In this document: positions 3,845 through 5,092 of the stretch, in pieces
How positions within the stretch are numbered: position 1 is the stretch's first letter
How the letters are laid out: each line of letters opens with the position of its first letter
Assembly: GCA_022361535.1 (NCBI GenBank)
Contig: JAKSAU010000105.1
Coordinates: 1 to 5,092 of the forward strand
Direction of reading: 5' to 3'
Origin: Desulfobacterales bacterium
Lineage (GTDB): Bacteria > Desulfobacterota > Desulfobacteria > Desulfobacterales > Desulfobacteraceae
DNA: 5,092 nt
The notes under the pieces: generated by a model
Seen by the model: only the letters and a program-made list of their open reading frames with translations
Told to the model about the DNA's origin: nothing
Databases searched by the model: none
Program-made: the position numbers and the translations under genes

Positions 3845-5092
3845 CTATTTTAATTTATAAGATATGATATTTGAACCTTTATCAGATGATAGAATGGTAA
3901 TTTTTGAACGGCTGACCACTGAGACAATCAACTCGTAATTACCATCCCCGTCTATATCAGCCACGTCAAAGTCAGAAATCCAGCCTTGAACCGGCATAGT
4001 TTGAAAAACCGGTGCCATGGCAATCCCATTCCAGGCCATGATTTCGATATATCCTTCTTTGAAACGTTTAATCCGCCCGAATGCCCCCCCGCCTACTTCA
4101 AAATTTCGAACAACAAAGGCCTTGGCAGTTTCGTCCTCTCCCAAGGCATGAAATTTGACCCTCGGATTCATGTACATGCGGTCTCTTTCACCTTCTCCAC
4201 CAGCAGCAGATTTGGGCATCAGCCAAAAATTATTGCTCTTTCCATATTTATTTGTACTTTCCCACTCCATGCCGCCGGCATCATTTACAGCAACCAGACG
4301 ATTATGGCGGTTGATGGTCAGGTATTCTTCAGAGTTTTCTCCTCTAACAGGTCCTTTTGCCAAGGAAAGAACAGAGGTGCCTCTTGGCATGCGGATACGT
4401 TTTTCTTCTGTATAAGCATCTCCTTGTGGGCTCATAACATGAATACGGCCATCAAAAGGATCTTTCCCTTTATCCTGGGCCAACAGCACCTGGTTGCCTT
4501 CGTTTGTTGTTACTACCCTGTAGTAATAAGACTCGTCTTCAACCAAAGTGGTATAAGTTGTTCCGTTATATTCCACAACAAAGGACTCTATAGTATCTAA
4601 ATGAACGGTAAGAGCAGATACAAAGAGCTCCGGATATCCATTTCCATTTATATCGGCAAGATCAAGAGCAATAATTCGAATATAGGATTCATACTCCAGA
4701 GTTTCTTCGAGAACCAACATGGTGCCTTCAACCCGGTAAAACATTAGCTTATTATCAGCAGCAGTTACAACTTGTGTTTTCCCGTCATTGTTCAAATCCC
4801 CTGTAACCATACCTCGGATAATGTCTTTAACTTTCAGATGGGTCGTAAATCCCTGGCTGCCTTGCATGGCCATCATACCGCCGCCGTACATGCCGGCACC
4901 GCCGGCAAACTGTAAACCGCCCGGTGCCTGGGGTTCTTGTTGCTGCTGGACATAAAGTTTATTATCAATATTGCGGTTGAACATCTTCATGTTGATGTCA
5001 CCGGCAAATGAATTGACCAGGGGGATAACATCGCCCATGGAGTTGCTTTGCTCAAAAAAGGCAAGGGTTTCTTTTTTGCCGGTAACATCTAC
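3845..5092 (-). CDS. VCBS/FG-GAP repeat protein with TolB_N/FlgO-like N-terminal domain (5' end outside window)
   Basis: The frame is open to the window edge; 18 in-frame codons precede the first visible Met (5036-5038), which lies inside the conserved segment FFEQSNSMGDVIPLV and is not the start. The visible order, numbered from that Met, is as follows. The end of a TolB_N/FlgO-like domain comes first (VDVTGKK, FFEQS, INMKMFNR), related to the protein encoded at 3-491. Next is a Gln-rich and Gly/Met-rich linker (about 30-62). A repeat region follows with calcium-loop motifs DLNNDG (81-86), DINGNG (129-134) and DIDGDG (361-366), each followed by a hydrophobic beta-strand as in FG-GAP/VCBS blades. 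The region probably folds as a beta-propeller. Such proteins are usually periplasmic or surface-exposed; ligand and role are unknown. The stop is TAG (3845-3847). No terminator is visible before the porin 2 promoter, so readthrough into porin 2 is possible. A G7 tract (4084-4090) codes for part of VGGGAFG. Confidence 0.88.
   Translation of the reverse strand, partial: VDVTGKKETLAFFEQSNSMGDVIPLVNSFAGDINMKMFNRNIDNKLYVQQQQEPQAPGGLQFAGGAGMYGGGMMAMQGSQGFTTHLKVKDIIRGMVTGDLNNDGKTQVVTAADNKLMFYRVEGTMLVLEETLEYESYIRIIALDLADINGNGYPELFVSALTVHLDTIESFVVEYNGTTYTTLVEDESYYYRVVTTNEGNQVLLAQDKGKDPFDGRIHVMSPQGDAYTEEKRIRMPRGTSVLSLAKGPVRGENSEEYLTINRHNRLVAVNDAGGMEWESTNKYGKSNNFWLMPKSAAGGEGERDRMYMNPRVKFHALGEDETAKAFVVRNFEVGGGAFGRIKRFKEGYIEIMAWNGIAMAPVFQTMPVQGWISDFDVADIDGDGNYELIVSVVSRSKITILSSDKGSNIISYKLK

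Noticed and set aside
3986..4600. Plus-strand open frame (204 codons) antisense to the VCBS gene
   Set aside because: The minus strand has clear calcium-binding repeats in a continuous frame. The antisense translation shows no family features.
1..5092. CRISPR array, tRNA, rRNA or phage/defence genes
   Set aside because: No regularly spaced repeats, cloverleaf-like sequences or recognisable proteins of these types were seen on either strand.

Overview
This window comes from a Gram-negative bacterium with moderate to low GC content. The most likely group is Desulfobacterota (a deltaproteobacterial lineage). That assignment is inferred from two protein types as I remember them: porin-like proteins whose mature N-terminus reads A-[DE]-W-N-F-Y-G-S-A-R, and VCBS/FG-GAP proteins with a TolB/FlgO-like N-terminal domain. 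No marker gene is present to confirm it.

Layout from left to right. Positions 3-491 (+) hold the 3' part of a gene for a TolB_N/FlgO-like domain protein without FG-GAP repeats, followed by a Rho-independent terminator (514-553). Positions 554-940 are mostly non-coding, with a possible decayed IS5-type transposase fragment on the minus strand (648-836). Two tandem paralogous outer-membrane porin genes follow on the minus strand: porin 1 (1019-2191, 390 aa) and porin 2 (2654-3712, 352 aa). Each has its own strong Shine-Dalgarno site, signal peptide, C-terminal beta-signal (FGAKWQINF), TTGACA-type promoter candidate and terminator. Positions 3845-5092 (-) hold the 3' part of a VCBS/FG-GAP gene. 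Its visible N-terminal end is paralogous to the 3-491 product, so relatives of one family flank the porin pair and point toward it.

The most interesting signal lies in the untranslated regions of the porins. Both transcripts have the same layout: a leader hairpin presenting UUAAAAGGA in its loop, then a CAGGC-containing element, the Shine-Dalgarno site, the CDS, an exact reverse complement of the CAGGC element, and finally the terminator. The two hairpins share the loop but have unrelated stems. The 10-nt 5'/3' UTR complements are perfect in each gene and differ between genes by two compensated changes (G-C to A-U and G-C to U-A). This pattern suggests a paired 5'/3' UTR element plus a loop-binding regulator, CsrA-like by analogy. 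Both are inferences from only two copies.

All four proteins are likely envelope proteins: two barrels for outer-membrane permeability and two periplasmic or exported proteins of unknown role. Nothing in the window shows that they form one pathway. A G8 tract in porin 1 and a G7 tract in the VCBS gene are possible slippage sites.
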